From JAZQUM01 sp045631305 (GTDB lineage Bacteria; Bacillota; Clostridia; Oscillospirales; Oscillospiraceae), in assembly GCA_045631305.1 (NCBI GenBank), contig JAZQUM010000042.1, positions 1 through 31,110 on the forward strand: 31,110 bases of DNA, written 5' to 3'. The translations under genes and the position numbers were made by a program. Shown in pieces: positions 1 to 8,500 of this stretch. The notes below the pieces were generated by a model. The model saw only the letters and a list, made by a program, of their open reading frames with translations. It did not search any database and had not been told where the DNA came from. Numbering within the stretch: the first letter of the stretch is position 1; each line of letters opens with the position of its first letter.

Positions 1-140
1 TTAAGGGTCTTGGTGAACCCGCCACCTGCAACGTGGCACCTGCGGTTACCAACGCTATTGCCGATGCCTGCGGCAGACGCGTTCGCGACTTGCCCGCAGA
101 CCTGGAGCGTGTGCTTCTTGGCCACTCCATGAAAAAGTAA
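1..140 (+). CDS. C-terminal end of a xanthine dehydrogenase-type molybdopterin-binding subunit (partial)
   Basis: Only the last 45 codons are in the window; the reading frame begins at base 3 and stops with TAA at 138-140. The tail reads KGLGEPATCNVAPAVTNAI, then a stretch ending LPADLERVLLGHSMKK. The GxGEP(A)xxxxAPAVxNAIxDA pattern is characteristic of the C-terminus of the large molybdenum-cofactor subunit of xanthine dehydrogenase and aldehyde oxidase family hydroxylases. In that motif the Glu of GEP is the catalytic base near the Mo centre. These enzymes hydroxylate purines or related heterocycles using FAD and iron-sulfur partner subunits, which would lie upstream of the window. The substrate cannot be told from this fragment. 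Confidence 0.8.
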   Translation, partial: KGLGEPATCNVAPAVTNAIADACGRRVRDLPADLERVLLGHSMKK

Positions 141-146
141 AAAAGA

Positions 147-180
147 AAAGCGTGTAAAGCGAAAAAGCTTTGCACGCTTT
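147..180. terminator. Bidirectional intrinsic terminator between the Mo-hydroxylase and DUF378 genes
   Basis: A 14-bp stem (147-160 with 167-180, one G-T pair) closes a GAAAAA loop. Read on the minus strand it is followed by a T-rich run, and on the plus strand by TTTCTTCC-like sequence. It lies between two convergent stop codons (138-140 on plus, 186-188 on minus), so it probably serves both genes. Confidence 0.8.
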
Positions 181-185
181 CTTCC

Positions 186-410
186 TTATACGGCGCCGTC
201 TACTGCGTGATGTTCATCGCCACGTTCGCGGAAGAGCAGGGAAATGCACCACAAACCGGCCAGTCCTACCAGCGCGTAGATTACGCGGCTGATGATAGAC
301 ATCTGGCCGCCGCATAAAAAGGCGACACAGTCAAAACCGAAAATGCCGATGCTGCCCCAGTTCAGGGCTCCTACAATGGAGAGAATGAGGGCGAGTCTGT
401 CAAGAAGCAT
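186..410 (-). CDS. DUF378 family small membrane protein
   Basis: A 74-residue protein beginning MLLDRLALILSIVGALNWG. The LxxxxxLxxxGALNWGxxG(I/L)FGFDxV pattern is typical of DUF378, a family of short two-helix membrane proteins that includes B. subtilis YuzA; its biochemical role is unknown. Hydrophobic segments run from about residues 5-30 and 38-60, followed by a charged tail (RERGDEHH). The ATG at 408-410 is preceded on the minus strand by GGAGG at a 7-nt spacing. It stands alone between convergent and divergent neighbours. A sequence like a sigma-F promoter lies upstream, which would make it a forespore gene, but this is inference. Confidence 0.85.
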   Translation of the reverse strand: MLLDRLALILSIVGALNWGSIGIFGFDCVAFLCGGQMSIISRVIYALVGLAGLWCISLLFRERGDEHHAVDGAV

Positions 411-446
411 AAGTTGACCTCCGATCCTTTTGCTTTGATACGGGGC

Positions 447-476
447 TATTTTTCCCGGTGAAAAGATGATTTATAC
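447..476 (-). promoter_or_regulatory. Candidate sigma-F (forespore) promoter of the DUF378 gene
   Basis: On the minus strand, GTATA (472-476) is followed after 15 nt by GGGAAAAATA (447-456). This fits the sigma-F consensus GYATA-N15/16-GGNNANAHTR at every specified position. No good sigma-A -35/-10 pair was found in the same stretch. The match is from a short motif only. Confidence 0.4.
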
Positions 477-558
477 ATAAAGTTTTTCGAAAAGGAACAG
501 GGAGAGAAATTTTTATAAAAACTTCCGGGAGAAAAATGGGAAAAATTTGCTTTTCTCA

Positions 559-587
559 TTGAAAAAAGGAAAAAGACTCTGTATAAT
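559..587 (+). promoter_or_regulatory. Sigma-A promoter for apgM-DUF1015
   Basis: TTGAAA (559-564), 17-nt spacer, TATAAT (582-587). This is a near-consensus vegetative promoter about 40 nt upstream of the apgM start codon. Confidence 0.85.
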
Positions 588-626
588 TAACATGTAATGT
601 TCTGTGACTTTCGCAAGGAGACCCCT

Positions 627-1859
627 ATGAAATATATCCTGTTTATTGGCGACGGTATGGCAGATAACCCCGTACCTGAGCTTGGAAATATCACGCCTCT
701 TCAGGCAGCAAAAAAGCCTTGTCTGGACTCTTTGGCAGCCCGCGGTATTGTGGGTAATGTAACCAACTGCCCCAAGGGTTTGCCTGCAGGCAGTGAAACT
801 GCTATTCTTTCTATTTTCGGCTGCGACCCCAAAGTTTATTTTACGGGCCGCTCTCCTATGGAAGCTGCTGCTTCCGGTATTAAACTCCATCCCGGCAACA
901 TTGCTTACCGCTGCAACCTGGTGAATCTTTCCGATGAGGAAGGCGCTTTGGCAGAAAAGACTATTCTTTCCCACAGTGCCGGTTCCATTGAAGGTGAAGA
1001 TGCCCTTGCTATTGTGGAAGCATTGGAAGGGAATGAAGAGTTTGCCGCTCTTTTGAAAAAGGCCGGCATTACCATTCATCATTTCCCCGCATTCCGCCAG
1101 ATTGCTGTGCAGGAAAGTGCGGATAATACAGGTTTGAAGCTGATTCCTCCCCATGACCATTTGGGTGAAGTGATCGGCGAGCTTCTTCCCAAGGGTTGTG
1201 CAAATGCTGAAATTCTGCTGGCTCTCATGGAATGCGCTCATAAGGTCCTGAACCATCATCCCGTGAATGAGCGCCGCCGCGCAGAAGGGAAGATGGCTGC
1301 CAACGGCATCTGGTTCTGGGCGGAAGGTACTGCTGTGCAGCTGCCCAATTTTAAGGAAAAGTACGGTCATTTCGGCGGCGTGATCAGTGCTGTGCCTCTG
1401 TGTCACGGCATTGCAGCTCTCAGCGGTCTGAAGATGATCGAGGTGGAAGGCGCCACCGGCGAACTGGACACCAACTTTGAAGGTAAGCTGGAAAAGGCTT
1501 ACGAACTCATCACCGGGGAAGACGATTTTGTGGCTATCCACATTGAAGCTCCCGATGAATGCACGCATAACGGAGATCTGCCCGGTAAGGTGCAGGCCAT
1601 TGAATGGCTGGACTCCCGCGTGCTCAAGCCCCTTGTTGACAGGTTGGCTAAAGAGGATTTTGATTATCGTATCCTGATCCTCTCTGACCATAAAACGTTG
1701 ACCGCTACCCGCGGCCACGATGGCGATCCCGTACCTTATTTGATCTATCAGAAAAGCGTTGACACCGGTTTTGGCGGCGTGTATGACGAAGTCACCGGCA
1801 TGGCCGGCAACACCGTGGAAAACGGCGCTGATCTGATGGGAATGTTATTTGAAATGTAG
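627..1859 (+). CDS. apgM: 2,3-bisphosphoglycerate-independent phosphoglycerate mutase, archaeal type (ApgM)
   Basis: Interconverts 3-phosphoglycerate and 2-phosphoglycerate in glycolysis and gluconeogenesis, in the cytosol, using two metal ions. The 410-residue product starts MKYILFIGDGMADNP. It carries the alkaline-phosphatase-fold metal site (GDGMAD, residues 8-13), the phosphorylated serine in GSETAILS (Ser56), and C-terminal metal ligands in EAPDECTH and LSDHKT. Length and sequence fit the COG3635 (archaeal-type) branch, about 400-410 residues, and not the 510-residue GpmI or the dPGM family. The in-frame ATG at 597 is rejected because AAGGAG at 615-620 lies 6 nt before the ATG at 627. 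It is the first gene behind the strong promoter at 559-587, and the DUF1015 gene follows after 10 nt. Gluconeogenic or serine-pathway use of 3-phosphoglycerate may link the two genes, but that is inference. Confidence 0.93.
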   Translation: MKYILFIGDGMADNPVPELGNITPLQAAKKPCLDSLAARGIVGNVTNCPKGLPAGSETAILSIFGCDPKVYFTGRSPMEAAASGIKLHPGNIAYRCNLVNLSDEEGALAEKTILSHSAGSIEGEDALAIVEALEGNEEFAALLKKAGITIHHFPAFRQIAVQESADNTGLKLIPPHDHLGEVIGELLPKGCANAEILLALMECAHKVLNHHPVNERRRAEGKMAANGIWFWAEGTAVQLPNFKEKYGHFGGVISAVPLCHGIAALSGLKMIEVEGATGELDTNFEGKLEKAYELITGEDDFVAIHIEAPDECTHNGDLPGKVQAIEWLDSRVLKPLVDRLAKEDFDYRILILSDHKTLTATRGHDGDPVPYLIYQKSVDTGFGGVYDEVTGMAGNTVENGADLMGMLFEM

Positions 1860-1869
1860 GAGGAAAAAC

Positions 1870-3150
1870 ATGAACAAGAAGTTTGAAAAGCTGGGCTTTT
1901 ATCCCGCAGATATTCTGCTGCCCAAGGATTGCGACATGGAAAAGTGGGCAGTAGTAGCCTGCGACCAGTTCACTTCCGAACCCGAATATTGGGAAGCAGT
2001 TGAAAAGAAGGTTGGCGATGCTCCCTCTACCCGTCGCGTGATCCTTCCCGAAGCTAACCTGGAAGATCCCAACGTTGACGAATACATCGCTGACATCAAT
2101 GCCTGCATGGATAAGTACATGGCAGACGGCATTTTCGAAACTCTGAAGGATTCTCTCATCTATATCGAACGTAACCAGTCTGACGGTCGCGTTCGTCATG
2201 GTCTTATCGGTATGGTAGACCTGGATACCTATGATTTCACCCCCGGTTCCGGCGCTCTGATCCGCGCTACCGAAGGCACCGTTCTGGAACGTATTCCTCC
2301 CCGTGCTAAGGTTCGCCGCAACGCTCCCATCGAACTGCCCCACGTAATGCTGCTCATCGATAACCCCGAAAAGACCGTTATCGAACCCCTGACCGCAGCT
2401 GCTTCCAGCATGGAAGTTGTTTACGATTTCGATCTGATGCAGAACGGTGGCCACATCAAGGGCTACAAGCTCTCCGCAGAGCAGATCGATGCAGTTGCTG
2501 ACGCTCTCGAAGGCCTGACCTCCGACGAAGCTATGAAGGCTAAGTACAACGTTTCCGGCGTTGCTCCTCTGCTGTTCGCAGTAGGTGACGGTAACCACTC
2601 TCTGGCAACCGCTAAGGCTTGCTACGAAGAACAGAAGAAGGGCCTCACCCCCGAAGAATACCTGAAGCTGCCCGCTCGTTACGCTCTGGTTGAAGTTGTT
2701 AACAACCACGACGACGCTCTGCAGTTCGAACCCATCCATCGCGTAGTATTCGACGTCGACGCTGAAAAGATGATGGCTGAATTCAAGAAGTTCTATCCCG
2801 AAGCATACGAAGGCCAGGGCGAAGGTCACACCATCGCTTACAACTATGCTGACAAGAAGGGCTTCATCACCGTTCCCAATCCCTCCGTACAGCTGGCAGT
2901 TGGCACTCTGCAGGCCTTCATCGACAGCTATCTGAAGGAATTCGGCGGCAAGGTTGACTACATCCACGGCGACGAAGTTACCGAAGAACTGGGTGCTAAG
3001 CCCGGCAACATCGGCTTCAAGCTGCCTGCTATGGGTAAGGAACAGCTGTTCAAGACCGTTATGGCTGACGGCGTTCTGCCCCGCAAGACCTTCTCCATGG
3101 GTCACGCTGCTGACAAGCGTTACTACATCGAAGCTCGCAAGATTCGCTGA
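1870..3150 (+). CDS. DUF1015 family protein, very strongly codon-biased
   Basis: A 426-residue protein beginning MNKKFEKLGFYPADILLP. The DUF1015 hallmarks are present: the N-terminal region with VACDQFTSEP, and the conserved GDGNHSLATAK motif near residue 239, where many relatives read DGHHRYETA. The function is not established; in anaerobes the family is often found beside serine biosynthesis genes, and none is visible here. The start is the ATG at 1870; its AGGAGG site (1858-1863) overlaps the apgM stop codon, so the two genes are probably translationally coupled. The coding sequence almost always uses AAC, CCC, GAA, AAG and CTG, like highly expressed genes and unlike addA or addB in the same window. 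A strong terminator follows at 3186-3220. Confidence 0.88.
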   Translation: MNKKFEKLGFYPADILLPKDCDMEKWAVVACDQFTSEPEYWEAVEKKVGDAPSTRRVILPEANLEDPNVDEYIADINACMDKYMADGIFETLKDSLIYIERNQSDGRVRHGLIGMVDLDTYDFTPGSGALIRATEGTVLERIPPRAKVRRNAPIELPHVMLLIDNPEKTVIEPLTAAASSMEVVYDFDLMQNGGHIKGYKLSAEQIDAVADALEGLTSDEAMKAKYNVSGVAPLLFAVGDGNHSLATAKACYEEQKKGLTPEEYLKLPARYALVEVVNNHDDALQFEPIHRVVFDVDAEKMMAEFKKFYPEAYEGQGEGHTIAYNYADKKGFITVPNPSVQLAVGTLQAFIDSYLKEFGGKVDYIHGDEVTEELGAKPGNIGFKLPAMGKEQLFKTVMADGVLPRKTFSMGHAADKRYYIEARKIR

Positions 3151-3185
3151 TAATTTACTGGTAATTAGAAGTTACTTGCAGTATA

Positions 3186-3220
3186 ATAGCACCGTAGGGA
3201 AACCTACGGTGCTATTTTTT
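3186..3220 (+). terminator. Intrinsic terminator after the DUF1015 gene, abutting the alr ribosome binding site
   Basis: An 11-bp perfect stem (3188-3198 with 3203-3213) closes a GAAA tetraloop and is followed by ATTTTTTT. The T-run touches the AAGGAG of alr at 3222-3227. A TATAAT at 3182-3187 lies just upstream of the hairpin and could be the alr -10 element, although no good -35 was found. Confidence 0.85.
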
Positions 3221-3236
3221 TAAGGAGTTTGCGATT

Positions 3237-4403
3237 ATGGAATCTACGCTGCGTCGTACCTGGGCTGAGATCAATCTGGATCATCTTATCCATAATTACA
3301 AAAGACTGCGCTCTCTCGTGGGGCAAAAGGTAAAGTTTATGGGCGTGGTGAAGGCTGATGCCTATGGCCACGGTGCGGTGCATTCTGCCCGCGTGCTGCA
3401 GGAGCAGGGAGCAGAGTATCTTTCTGTTTCCAGTCTGGATGAAGCCCGTGAACTTCGTAACCACGGCATCACCATGCCTATCTTGCTGCTGGGTCACACG
3501 CCTGCAGAAGAAGTGCCGCTGCTGCTGGAAAATAACATCACCCAAACGGTGACCTGCGAGGCGAAAGCCATTGAATATAACGAAGAAGCTAAAAAATGCG
3601 GCGCTAAGCTGAAGATCCATATCAAGCTGGATACGGGCATGTCCCGTCTTGGCTTTCTTTGTGACGGTGTGCATTTTGAAAGCGGTGTGGAAGGTGTTTA
3701 CCGCGCCTGTAACCTTGAAAATCTGGAAGCGGAAGGTATTTTCACTCACTTTGCTGCTTCCGATGAAATGGATGATGAAAGCCGCGATTATACAAAAGCG
3801 CAGTTTGACCTCTTTATGAAGATGGTCTCCGTGCTGGAGGGAAAGGGTGTACACTTTGCGCTGCGCCACTGTGCCAACAGCGGTGCCGTTGCCAACTATC
3901 CCGAAACCTATCTTGATATGGTGCGCCCCGGCATTTTGCTTTATGGCTACGGTGAACATGCTGAAAGACTTGGCATGAAGCCTGTGATGAGCCTTAAATC
4001 CGTGGTGAACACCATCAAGATTTTTGAACCCGGTACCGATGTGAGTTACGGTCGCCTTTATACCACCCGTGAGCGGAGCCGTCTGGGGGTTCTGCCCATC
4101 GGCTATGCAGACGGATTTTTCCGCTGCCTTTCCAACCGCTGCTCGCTTGCGACAAGATGCGGCTATGCACCGCTTCGCGGCAGGATCTGCATGGATATGT
4201 GCATGATCGACCTCAGCGAACTGCCTGAAATTCAGGTGGGGGACGAGGTGGAGATTTTTGGTGAAAACAATTCCCTCAACGACCTTGCCGCTTTGGCAGG
4301 CACCATTCCTTATGAACTGACCTGCGCAGTCTCCAAGCGCGTGCCTCGCGTGTTTGTGGCAGACGGCAGAGAGATCGGCCGTGAACTGCGGCTTCTGGAT
4401 TAA
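3237..4403 (+). CDS. alr: Alanine racemase
   Basis: PLP-dependent interconversion of L- and D-alanine, supplying D-Ala for peptidoglycan. The 388-residue product has the full family layout: an N-terminal TIM barrel with the PLP lysine in VVKADAYGHG (Lys39), the KLDTGMSRLGF motif (residues 130-140), the substrate-side HCANSGA stretch (211-217), and the second catalytic base Tyr271 in SYGRLYTT within the C-terminal beta domain. GRICMDMCMID (315-325) is also conserved. AAGGAG at 3222-3227 supports the ATG at 3237. ispE starts 4 nt after the alr stop, so both are probably on one message. Function is assigned with high certainty; whether this is the cell's only racemase cannot be judged. Confidence 0.96.
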   Translation: MESTLRRTWAEINLDHLIHNYKRLRSLVGQKVKFMGVVKADAYGHGAVHSARVLQEQGAEYLSVSSLDEARELRNHGITMPILLLGHTPAEEVPLLLENNITQTVTCEAKAIEYNEEAKKCGAKLKIHIKLDTGMSRLGFLCDGVHFESGVEGVYRACNLENLEAEGIFTHFAASDEMDDESRDYTKAQFDLFMKMVSVLEGKGVHFALRHCANSGAVANYPETYLDMVRPGILLYGYGEHAERLGMKPVMSLKSVVNTIKIFEPGTDVSYGRLYTTRERSRLGVLPIGYADGFFRCLSNRCSLATRCGYAPLRGRICMDMCMIDLSELPEIQVGDEVEIFGENNSLNDLAALAGTIPYELTCAVSKRVPRVFVADGREIGRELRLLD

Positions 4404-4406
4404 ACT

Positions 4407-5264
4407 ATGGAAAAAATCAACCTCAGTGCCCCTGCAAAACTGAATTTAACGCTGGATATTCTCCGACGCCGCGAAGATGGCTACCATGATCTTTGCATGG
4501 TGATGCAAAGCGTGACCCTAGCCGATGAGGTGACGCTGGAGAAAAACAGCAGCGGCACCATTACCTGCGAAAGCAACTGGCAGCACATTCCCTGTGATGA
4601 GCGCAACCTTGCAGTGAAGGCGGCCAATGCTTTTTTTGCATACACGGGCATCACCTGTGACGGCATTCATATCACACTTTTGAAAAAAGTGCCCAGTGGC
4701 GCGGGCATGGCTGGCGGCAGCACCGATGCTGCAGCCGTTCTTCGCGGTTTGCGGGAACTGTATGCGCCACAGCTCAGCCGTGATGAGCTGGAAATGATTG
4801 GCGCGCAGGTGGGCAGCGATGTGCCTTACTGTGTGCGCGGCGGCACGGCGCTGGCTCAGGGAAGAGGCGAGATCTTGCAGGATATTCCCTCGACATTGCG
4901 CTGCTATTATGTGATCTGCAAGCCAGGTTTTTCTGTTTCCACTCCCATGCTTTTTGGCTGCGTGAAGGTGGATGCTCTGCAGGATAGACCCGATACGGAA
5001 GGCATGATGCAGGCCTTGGCAGAAGGCGATAGCAAAAAGACGGCAGCTCTTTTGAAAAATGTCTTTGAAGAAGTACTGCCGGAAGAATTCGGCGAGGTCT
5101 TCACCATCAAAAAAGATTTGCTTGCTAATGGGGCATTGGGTGCTGCCATGACAGGTTCCGGGCCCACCGTGTTCGGCGTGTTTGAATCGAAGGAAACAGC
5201 AGAGAAGGCATATGCCGCGTTGAAAGAGCGCTATGCGGAAACTTATCTGGCAGAACCTGTATAA
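4407..5264 (+). CDS. ispE: 4-diphosphocytidyl-2-C-methyl-D-erythritol kinase
   Basis: Phosphorylates the 2-hydroxyl of CDP-methylerythritol with ATP, in the MEP route to isopentenyl diphosphate. The 285-residue protein is a GHMP kinase. The N-terminal APAKLNLTLDI segment contains the substrate-binding Lys11. The glycine-rich ATP loop PSGAGMAGGSTDAAA spans residues 96-110. Catalytic Asp138 lies in GSDVPYC, and the C-terminal AAMTGSGPTVFGVF motif is present. It follows alr by 3 nt and is presumably co-transcribed. It joins two other isoprenoid genes in this window, ispA and dxs. The long minus-strand frames over it lack any recognisable domain and are shadows. Confidence 0.95.
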   Translation: MEKINLSAPAKLNLTLDILRRREDGYHDLCMVMQSVTLADEVTLEKNSSGTITCESNWQHIPCDERNLAVKAANAFFAYTGITCDGIHITLLKKVPSGAGMAGGSTDAAAVLRGLRELYAPQLSRDELEMIGAQVGSDVPYCVRGGTALAQGRGEILQDIPSTLRCYYVICKPGFSVSTPMLFGCVKVDALQDRPDTEGMMQALAEGDSKKTAALLKNVFEEVLPEEFGEVFTIKKDLLANGALGAAMTGSGPTVFGVFESKETAEKAYAALKERYAETYLAEPV

Positions 5265-5288
5265 AAAATGAAAATAAGGCCATACTAT
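5258..5288 (+). promoter_or_regulatory. Weak candidate sigma-E promoter before the small membrane protein gene
   Basis: TGTATAAA (5258-5265), 15-nt spacer, CATACTAT (5281-5288). This resembles the sigma-E pattern (ATA-rich -35, CATAcaat-like -10). It overlaps the end of ispE. Only short motifs support it. Confidence 0.3.
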
Positions 5289-5316
5289 CCACATCTATAA
5301 GAAAGGGTGGATGGAT

Positions 5317-5541
5317 ATGGATAAAAAGAAACTGTGGGAGGCTGCCTGCGCTGTGGCGCTGGTATTCACCATGGGGATTTATATGCTGACCGATTCCCAT
5401 GCAGGCCTTACCAATTGGTGGGGTGTGGTCTTCAGTCCGCTTTGTTCTGCTACTGTTTGTGAGCAAACCCAAGAGCAGGAAGGATATGTATTCAAGTGGA
5501 AGACGATGGAGATCATGGGAAAATGGTTTCGATTCCAATAA
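5317..5541 (+). CDS. Small single-pass membrane protein of unknown function
   Basis: About 74 residues, beginning MDKKKLWEAACAVALVFTMG. One hydrophobic helix covers roughly residues 7-24, after a positively charged start (KKK), which suggests a membrane anchor with the N-terminus inside. The rest is a short outside or peripheral part containing LTNWWGVVFSPLCSATVC and a basic, aromatic end (MGKWFRFQ). I do not recognise the family. The ATG at 5311 is also in frame, but AAGGGTGG at 5303-5310 is better spaced for the ATG at 5317. A terminator overlaps its stop codon, which supports it as a real transcribed unit. The candidate sigma-E promoter upstream hints at a sporulation role, unproven. Confidence 0.6.
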   Translation: MDKKKLWEAACAVALVFTMGIYMLTDSHAGLTNWWGVVFSPLCSATVCEQTQEQEGYVFKWKTMEIMGKWFRFQ

Positions 5542-5568
5542 GGGGGCAGAAAATTCTGCTCCCTTTTT
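5541..5568 (+). terminator. Intrinsic terminator after the small membrane protein gene
   Basis: A 9-bp GC-rich stem (5541-5549 with about 5556-5564, one G-T pair) is followed by TTTTT at 5564-5568. It begins at the last base of the preceding stop codon. Confidence 0.75.
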
Positions 5569-5589
5569 CAGAAAGGCAGGGAAAGGGTA

Positions 5590-8500
5590 ATGTTGGAAAT
5601 TTGGATCGGCTTGACCCGCAGCGGCAAGTCAGATAAGATTTTGCAGCAGATGAAAAAAAGAAAAAAAGAAGCGCCTCAGCTTCTCATCGTGCCTGAACCT
5701 GCGTCCCATCAGGCAGAAGTAGACCTTTGCCGTGCACTGGGGGATACTGCTTGTCGTTATGCAGAAGTGGTGAGCTTCCGCCTTTTGAGTCAGCGCGTGC
5801 TGAGTGAGACGGGTGGCCTTTCCGACTACACGCTGGATAAGGGCGGCAAAATTTTAATGATGCAGCGCTCCCTGCAGGAGATTGCAGGAAAACTCCATAT
5901 TTACGGCAGATCTTCCCGAAAGGTGGCCTTTTTGGAAAATCTGGTAAGCCTGACCGATGAATTCCACAACTACGCCGTTTCTCCCGAAGCGTTCAGTCGC
6001 GAGGCGGAAAGTGTGGAAGGTGCGGCAGGGGAGAAACTGCGGGATATTGCACTGATTTACGGTACATATGAAGGAAAGCTTTGCAATACAATCAGTGACA
6101 AGCGTGACCGCCTTACGAAACTGGCAGAAAATTTACCCAAGTCTCACTATGTGGACGGGAAAGATGTTTATATCGATGGCTTTTCTTATTTCAATGGATT
6201 GGAAGAAGATGTCATCGCTGTTTTGCTGCGCCGTGCCCGCTCGGTGACAGTGACGTTGTTGGGTGATAAATATACCAAAAGCGATGATTTTACAGCAGCT
6301 ATCCGTGCTCGTGATCGGTTGCTGCGTCTTGCTGAAGAGGCGGGGGTGGAAACTCGGCTTCTCTTTGTGGAAAGTCAGGGAAAGACGCCCTTTGACCATA
6401 TGGAGCGGGAATTTTTCCGTGGGCAGAATCCCTATGAAGGAGAGGCTGCAGAGCAAATCCATTTGATCCGTGCCAACACGGCGTACAGTGAAGTGGAAAT
6501 GGCGGCAGGTGAGATCCGCCGCTTAGTCAGCAGCGGTAAATACCGCTACCGTGATATTGCGGTAGCAGCCCGCAACATGCCGGACTATGAATCGGCAGTA
6601 GAAAATATCTTCGCTCGCTATAGTATTCCTGTTTTCTGCAATGAGCGAAGCGACATTCTCCAAAAACCTATGCTGCGGGTTCTTTTGGGTGCGCTGGATG
6701 CCATCAACAGCCGTTTTGAATATGAGGATATGTTTACTTATCTCAAAACGGGACTGGCCGGTGTAACTGCCCATGAATGCGATGAACTGGAAAATTACGC
6801 GCTCAAGTGGGATATTCGTGGCAATCTCTGGCTTCGGGATGCACCATGGAATGCTCATCCCGAAGGTTACAGTGACCTTTGGCGCGAAGAAGACAAGGAG
6901 AACCTTGCGCGGCTTAATATGCTGCGCGATCAGGCCCGTATCCCGCTTTCTCGTTTGAATGATGCGTTAAATAGCAGTGATAGAGCAGATGATAAAGTGA
7001 AAGCGCTTTACACTTTTGCGCTGGATATTTATTTGCCTGAGAAAATGCAGAGCAAAGCAGAGCAGCTGCGACAGAACGGAAACGGTAAGCTGGCAGAAGA
7101 ATACCGCCAGCTTTGGGATATTTTCTGCGGTGTTCTTGATCAGTTTTGTGAAATTTTGCAGGGAAGCGAAATTTCCAATGAAGATTTTGCCAGACTTTTC
7201 CGCCTTGTACTGACACAGTATGACGTGGGTACCATTCCTGTATCGCTGGACCAGGTGTCCGTGGGTGATGTGGGCAGAAACGACCGACATGATATGAAGG
7301 TTTTGTTCCTTTTGGGAGCAAACGATCATGTGCTACCCAACGTGGAAAATGGCGGCGGCCTTTTAAATGATGAAGAGCGTAGTTTGCTGGCGCGTCAGGG
7401 TATCCGTCTTGCGCCTACAGGCCTGGATCAGTTTTATATCGAATTGCAGGATATTCATCAAATGCTGAGCCGTGCGGAAGACCGCCTTTATGTCAGCTAT
7501 CCTGCTGCCGATATCTCCGGTAGCGAACTGCGGCCATCTTTTGTGGTGGAACGGATTGCAAAGCTGTTTGGAGATGTAAAGATTCAGGTGGAGCCCCGGG
7601 ACAGAGCCTACCGATTCACCGCGCCTATGCCTGCTTTGGAAGAGTGCGGTGCGGGATCCGGCATCGGGATTCGGAAAAAGTTTGAAGAAATCGGCGAATA
7701 CAGCGATATTCTTGAAAAAATGGATAAAGCGTCCTGCGTGGAGAGGGGAAGCCTTTCCCGTGATGTGGTCCGCTCGCTTTACGGTGAAAAGATCCGCATG
7801 TCTGCTTCCCGTATGGATTCTGTCCGTCAGTGCCATTTTGCCTACTTTATGCAGTATGGGCTGAAAGCAAAAGAACGGCGTACCGCAGGCTTGGATGCTC
7901 CTGAGATCGGCACCTTTGTGCACTATCTTTTGGAAAATGTATTCCGTGAAATTGCGGAAACCGGGGATTTTGCCACGGTGGAAGAAATTGCTTTGGAAGA
8001 AATGGTGCAGCGCTATGTGGATAGCTATGCCCAGAACCGATTGGGGGATCTTGCAGAGCACACGGCACGTTTCCGTTACCTCTTTAAGCGCCTTTGTAAA
8101 ACGGCAGTTTCCATCGTGAAAAATGCGGTAGGAGAGATGAAAGACTCTGAGTTCAGACCCGTTGCTTTTGAGTTGGACTTCAGCAACGGTGGCGATATGC
8201 CGGCAATCACGATTGAAGAAACGGGTGCTACGCTGCAGGTAGGCGGTAAGGTAGACAGAGTGGATGGCTGGCTGAAAGACGGCAAACTTTACCTTCGCGT
8301 AGTGGACTATAAAACCGGTAAAAAAGCTTTTGAACTCAATGATATCCGCTATGGACTCAATGTGCAGATGCTGCTTTATCTTGAGATGCTGCGGCAAAAC
8401 GGCAAAGAGTATTTTGGACACGAGATCGTGCCTGCAGGCATTCTTTATTTCCCTGCGCGGGAAGCCATTCTTCCTGCACCCAGAGGAATATCTCCCGGAG

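Noticed and set aside
513..1718. 401-codon minus-strand frame across apgM
   Set aside because: It is the antisense of a well-recognised gene, has no family similarity and no ribosome binding site. The same holds for the long minus frames over DUF1015 (1792-3105), addB (7363-9075), addA (9413-10486), dxs (20600-21970) and tyrS (29120-30484).
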